Shown piece after piece: positions 61,233-64,000 of a stretch of 64,000 nucleotides of DNA. Source of the stretch: Nocardioides sp. L-11A (GTDB taxonomy: Bacteria > Actinomycetota > Actinomycetes > Propionibacteriales > Nocardioidaceae); contig CP124680.1 of assembly GCA_029961745.1 (NCBI GenBank), positions 2,046,001 through 2,110,000 of the forward strand. The letters are read 5' to 3'. The notes under the pieces are model-generated. The model was given only the letters and a program-made list of their open reading frames with translations, searched no databases and had not been told where the DNA came from. The translations under genes and the position numbers were made by a program. The first letter of the stretch is position 1. Each line of letters opens with the position of its first letter.

Positions 61233-61333
61233 GGTTGGTTCTTCTTCCTGTCGGCTCGGTCGAGGAGGACGACGATGAGGACGGCGACGATGGTGGCGGC
61301 GGAGATCGCGCCGAGGATCACGCCCTCGTTCAT
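61229..61333 (-). CDS. 34-residue membrane peptide
   Basis: Product begins NEGVILGAISAATIVAVLIV and is one membrane helix followed by a basic end (DRADRKKNQP). It overlaps the ASCH stop and the RusA start by 4 nt each, so it is embedded in the operon. Function unknown. Confidence 0.6.
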   Translation of the reverse strand: MNEGVILGAISAATIVAVLIVVLLDRADRKKNQP

Positions 61334-61794
61334 CGCAGGGCTCCGCTCATCTCGAGCTGCACCAGGACCTCGGTGGGCGGGGCCCAGAGGCCGAGGCGGC
61401 CCCTGCAGGGGATCGGGTCGATCGGCTGGGCGTCATCGAGGACCAGGTGGACGATGTCGCGTCGGGTGCGGCCGCCGTGCTCGTCGTAGGACTGCTCGGC
61501 CCACGGGGAGTCGCAGCAGTCGGGCTGAGCGAGGTGGGCGTCGACGAGCTGGACGGTGCCGATGATCGCGCCGTAGACCAGCTCGGCCCGCATGTACTCC
61601 CACAGCAGGTCGTCTGCTCCCTGCGTCGCGCCGAGCAGGTCGGGCAGCAGCTCGCAGCCGCGCTCGCTGAGCCGGAAGCCGGCGTGGATCGCGAGCGGGC
61701 CGCGGTACTTCCACGCCTGGGTGCGGTTCTCGACGGTCTTGCCGCCGTGGACGATCGCCCATGCCCAGGGCTGCTGAACGGTGAGGGCCTTCAT
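61330..61794 (-). CDS. ASCH-domain protein
   Basis: 154 residues: MKALTVQQPWAWAIVHGGKTVENRTQAWKYRGPLAIHAG is the ASCH signature (W.-W...GGK..E.R...), a fold that binds RNA or modified bases. Later segments AIIGTVQLVDAH and RGRLGLWAP fit. Role in the phage is unknown. Confidence 0.85.
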   Translation of the reverse strand: MKALTVQQPWAWAIVHGGKTVENRTQAWKYRGPLAIHAGFRLSERGCELLPDLLGATQGADDLLWEYMRAELVYGAIIGTVQLVDAHLAQPDCCDSPWAEQSYDEHGGRTRRDIVHLVLDDAQPIDPIPCRGRLGLWAPPTEVLVQLEMSGALR

Positions 61795-62255
61795 CAGAAG
61801 AGCACCGCCTGCTGCTCGACGACGTCCTCAGCCGTCGTCGGCGCGCCGTCCTCGGCACGCTGGTCGACGCGGGCCTCGGCGTACGCCTCGTCCTGCCAGG
61901 ACGGGGCGACGGGCTCACCGGCGGCGGGGCAGCGCGCCGAATCCCGCCAGATCACCAGACCGGACGGCAGCTCGACGACCTGCATCGCCGGGATCCCGAC
62001 CCCCCAGACGGCGCCGGCCCACCGGGCGGCCTGCTTCACCGCGGCGCGGGCGTCCTTCTTCGGCTTCCAGCGGGCCTTCGCCGCGCCGTTCTCCATCGGC
62101 TCCCAGTAGTGGCTGGTACTCGGGTAGGGGCACTTGGGCAGGTGTCCGTCGCGATCGGTAACGCGGTTCCAGCAGATGCAGGCGTCGGCGTGGGACCACG
62201 ACTGCATCTGGTAGGCCACCGGATCGGCCGGCACGTCGACGAGCAGGTGGGTCAT
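61794..62255 (-). CDS. Hypothetical phage protein with Cys/His motif
   Basis: 153 residues: HADACICWNRVTDRDGHLPKCPYPSTSHYWEPM contains a possible zinc cluster; the rest is helical (KDARAAVKQAARWAGAVWGVG; SARCPAAGEPVAPSW). Function unknown. Confidence 0.65.
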   Translation of the reverse strand: MTHLLVDVPADPVAYQMQSWSHADACICWNRVTDRDGHLPKCPYPSTSHYWEPMENGAAKARWKPKKDARAAVKQAARWAGAVWGVGIPAMQVVELPSGLVIWRDSARCPAAGEPVAPSWQDEAYAEARVDQRAEDGAPTTAEDVVEQQAVLF

Positions 62256-62425
62256 GGCGTCACCGACCGGGCGTTCCCGACGGGCGCGTGGACACCGAGC
62301 TCGTGCCACACCGGGTGACAGCCGTCCTCAGCGACCTGGACCTCGACGGCCGGGGACAGGGGAGCGGTCGGGGCCGTGATGGTCTGCGCGGCCGCGCGGC
62401 GGGCGCGGAACCACGCGCGCTTCAC
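62252..62425 (-). CDS. 57-residue hypothetical protein
   Basis: Product starts VKRAWFRARRAAAQTITAPT and includes EDGCHPVWHELGVHAPVGNAR. Fits the operon perfectly: its GTG overlaps the J-domain gene stop by 4 nt and its stop overlaps the next ATG by 4 nt. No family. Confidence 0.65.
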   Translation of the reverse strand: MKRAWFRARRAAAQTITAPTAPLSPAVEVQVAEDGCHPVWHELGVHAPVGNARSVTP

Positions 62426-63072
62426 CGGGACACCCCCAGCACGCGGGCCGCCTCGTCGACGCGGTACGCGAGAGTGTGGTCGCCGCCGTGCCGGTCGGGA
62501 TGGGCGAGCCCACGGGCGCGCCGCACCTGCGCCGCCGTGTCACCACGGGCCGCGGACCCGTCGAAGGTGCCAAGGACCTCGACGAGCACGGCCCGCGCAT
62601 CCTCGCGGGACATCGTCTTCGGAGCAGCCGGCATCGGAGTGCCACCGCCGATCGCCTTGAAGCCCTGGTACTGCTGGCCGGTCTCGGTCGCGCCGTACCG
62701 GCCAACAGCGCGGAGAGCCTGCAGCGTCAGCGCGAGGGCCCGAACGTTGTGCTGCCAGTCCGGGCCCTGCCAGGCGTACGGCGCGTAGAAGGTGTCGCAG
62801 CGGTGCAGCATCGGCCCGTGCTTCGACTCGAACGCGACCACGACCCCGGGCGTCGCCGCCTCGCGGGCGTTGGCGCGCAGGGTGCCGTCGAGGCGGAGGT
62901 CCTGCTCGCGGACGTCGACCTCGATCACGAGCTGGCGGCCGTCGAGGTGGGCGACTTCCTCGAGCAGCAGCTTCTCGGTCTCCTTCCACTTCGACGAGAA
63001 GCGGGTGGCGGTGCGCTTGCTGGCGGGGCGCAGCCAGGTGCGGTCCGACAGAGGGCGGACGGTGTAGCTCAT
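62422..63072 (-). CDS. J-domain (DnaJ-like) protein
   Basis: 216 residues: a novel N-terminal region (YTVRPLSDRTWLRPASKRTATRFSSKWKETEKLLLEEVAHL) and a C-terminal J-domain (DTAAQVRRARGLAHPDRHGGDHTLAYRVDEAARVLG) with the HPD motif that stimulates DnaK. Probably recruits host chaperones for phage protein folding or replication. Confidence 0.8.
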   Translation of the reverse strand: MSYTVRPLSDRTWLRPASKRTATRFSSKWKETEKLLLEEVAHLDGRQLVIEVDVREQDLRLDGTLRANAREAATPGVVVAFESKHGPMLHRCDTFYAPYAWQGPDWQHNVRALALTLQALRAVGRYGATETGQQYQGFKAIGGGTPMPAAPKTMSREDARAVLVEVLGTFDGSAARGDTAAQVRRARGLAHPDRHGGDHTLAYRVDEAARVLGVSR

Positions 63073-63341
63073 CGGGTGCTCCTCTCGCGGGGCAGGTCAC
63101 GGGGCAGGGGGGACGGCTCGATCGGGTACTCGCCGCCGCACGCGGCCTTCCACTGCCGGCGGACCGAGCGGACGAGCTCGTAGTGCGCGCGGGAGCGGCG
63201 TCCGGCGACGAGGAGCTCGACGGCGGTCCGGACGCCGAGGTGGCGCTGGGCGTCGATCTGGCGGGTGGTGACCTCGTCGGCGACCGCTTCGAAGTCGAAC
63301 GGCAACACGACGAGCGGCTGCCGGGGCGTGGTGCTCGTCAT
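63069..63341 (-). CDS. Hypothetical phage protein
   Basis: 90 residues: QPLVVLPFDFEAVADEVTTRQIDAQRHLGVRTAVELLVAGRRSRAHYELVRSVRRQWKAAC. Basic, helical, no cysteine cluster. 4-nt overlaps with both neighbours. Function unknown. Confidence 0.65.
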   Translation of the reverse strand: MTSTTPRQPLVVLPFDFEAVADEVTTRQIDAQRHLGVRTAVELLVAGRRSRAHYELVRSVRRQWKAACGGEYPIEPSPLPRDLPRERSTR

Positions 63342-64000
63342 GCCGGCACCGCCTGACGCTCGCGAAGGCACTCCAGGTGCACCGGCCACTCCGGGCACAT
63401 GTCGTCGGTCGGCTTCCCGACCTTCTCGAAGAACGCCTTGAGGCGGAACTGCTGATCGCGCCGCCACTCGACCTGCTTCTTGTGCAGGGTCTGCAGCCGC
63501 AGCCGGGCCAGCTCGGGCGACAGCGTGCCGAGCTTCCACGCCAGCCGCAGCGCGCCGAGGGTGTCGGCCTCGGCGTCGTGCGCGCCGGCGAGGACCAGTC
63601 CGTAGTGGGCGCACAGGCTGGACAGCTGCCGGTTGGTGGCGCCGCAGCCGCCGCAGGAGTACTTCTTGCTGCCCTGGCAGCCGCCGCACTCGTGGTGCCG
63701 GTTCTCGCGGTCGCAGCCGGGCGCGGCGTAGCAGAGCTTCCGGTACCGGTCGAAGTGCTGCTCGAGGACCATCGGGTCGATGACGCCGCGGATCCCGGCG
63801 GGCCGGGACGCGAGGGTGTCGATGCCGTTGCGCTCGAGCTCGGCTTCGAGGAGGGTGAGGTCGAAGGCGGCGTTGTGGACGATGAGCGGGGTCTCGCGGC
63901 CCATGGCGGACGCGGCCTGGCCGGCGATCTCGAACAGCGCGGCGTCGCGGGTGAGGAACCGTTCCTGGCCCTGGTAGATCCGGAGTGCCTCGTGGCCCTG
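63338..64000 (-). CDS. DnaQ-like 3'-5' exonuclease (5' end outside window)
   Basis: The frame is open to the window edge (220 residues seen). Exo II motif (LIVHNAAFDLTLLEAEL) and Exo III-like motif (GAHDAEADTLGALRLAW) of the DEDD family are visible; the Exo I DxE motif would be beyond the edge. A cysteine/histidine-rich insertion (GCDRENRHHECGGCQGSKKY, followed by SCGGCG) sits between them, unlike most DnaQ-type proteins. Possibly proofreading or recombination. Confidence 0.82.
   Translation of the reverse strand, partial: QGHEALRIYQGQERFLTRDAALFEIAGQAASAMGRETPLIVHNAAFDLTLLEAELERNGIDTLASRPAGIRGVIDPMVLEQHFDRYRKLCYAAPGCDRENRHHECGGCQGSKKYSCGGCGATNRQLSSLCAHYGLVLAGAHDAEADTLGALRLAWKLGTLSPELARLRLQTLHKKQVEWRRDQQFRLKAFFEKVGKPTDDMCPEWPVHLECLRERQAVPA

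Larger units (their letters stand above)
20491..64000. mobile_element. Siphovirus-type prophage (left part)
   Basis: From the comM break to the window edge every recognisable gene is phage-like, with a complete head, tail, lysis and replication gene set. The main operon runs leftward. The right attachment site, integrase and repressor are not in view. Confidence 0.95.

Noticed and set aside
20491..64000. Integrase, excisionase and phage repressor
   Set aside because: Looked for serine and tyrosine recombinase motifs and a cI-like repressor in this part of the prophage; none seen. DUF3263 and the HTH/Lsr2-like protein are not convincing repressors.

Overview
The window is high-GC actinobacterial DNA. 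The host part (1 to about 20.49 kb) has the gene order glnB-glnD, cstA-ybdD (antisense), ffh, rpsP-khpA-rimM-trmD-rplS-lepB-rnhB-DUF2469, yraN-comM. That order, and a trmD fused to a GNAT domain, suggest Nocardioides or a close relative in the Propionibacteriales. This is an inference from synteny and protein sequence; no database was searched. Two divergent TadE/TadG-like pairs (14.5-18.85 kb) sit between the DUF2469 gene and yraN.

The host comM (yifB) reading frame runs normally up to its NPCPC(G) motif and then breaks off at 20496. From there to the right end of the window (43.5 kb, right end not seen) the DNA is a siphovirus-type prophage. Its main genes all lie on the minus strand. Read right to left they are: early and DNA-metabolism genes (DnaQ-like exonuclease, J-domain protein, ASCH protein, RusA, C5-cytosine methyltransferase, HTH/Lsr2-like protein, SSB, DnaB-type helicase), many small Zn-motif proteins, an MT-A70 adenine methyltransferase, the terminase, portal, MuF head protein, protease/scaffold, capsid, connectors, tail genes with a -1 frameshift, tape measure, tail tip, lysis genes, a collagen-like fibre and a glycine-rich GDSL-esterase tail protein. 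No integrase is visible; it probably lies beyond the right edge.

The left end of the prophage (20.5-22.8 kb) is a separate plus-strand accessory block. It holds a DUF3263 gene, a RelA/SpoT-type alarmone synthetase with a small partner gene (candidate toxSAS toxin-antitoxin or phage-defence pair), a divergent small-gene pair with a LexA-type SOS box between the two promoters, and a small membrane protein. Three more plus-strand single genes ('morons') interrupt the minus-strand operon at 41.9, 45.8 and 50.8 kb. Most plus-strand accessory genes, and several host genes, have a TAnnnT -10 hexamer only 6-8 nt before the start codon, which points to leaderless transcription.

The most interesting proposals are: the RelA/SpoT pair at attL; the MuF head protein carrying a C-terminal CdiA-like nuclease domain, with an overlapping small gene that could be its immunity protein; the SOS-box-controlled divergent promoter; an endonuclease/exonuclease/phosphatase-fold protein inside the lysis cassette; and a zinc-ribbon/double-HTH/Lsr2-like chimera in the replication block.
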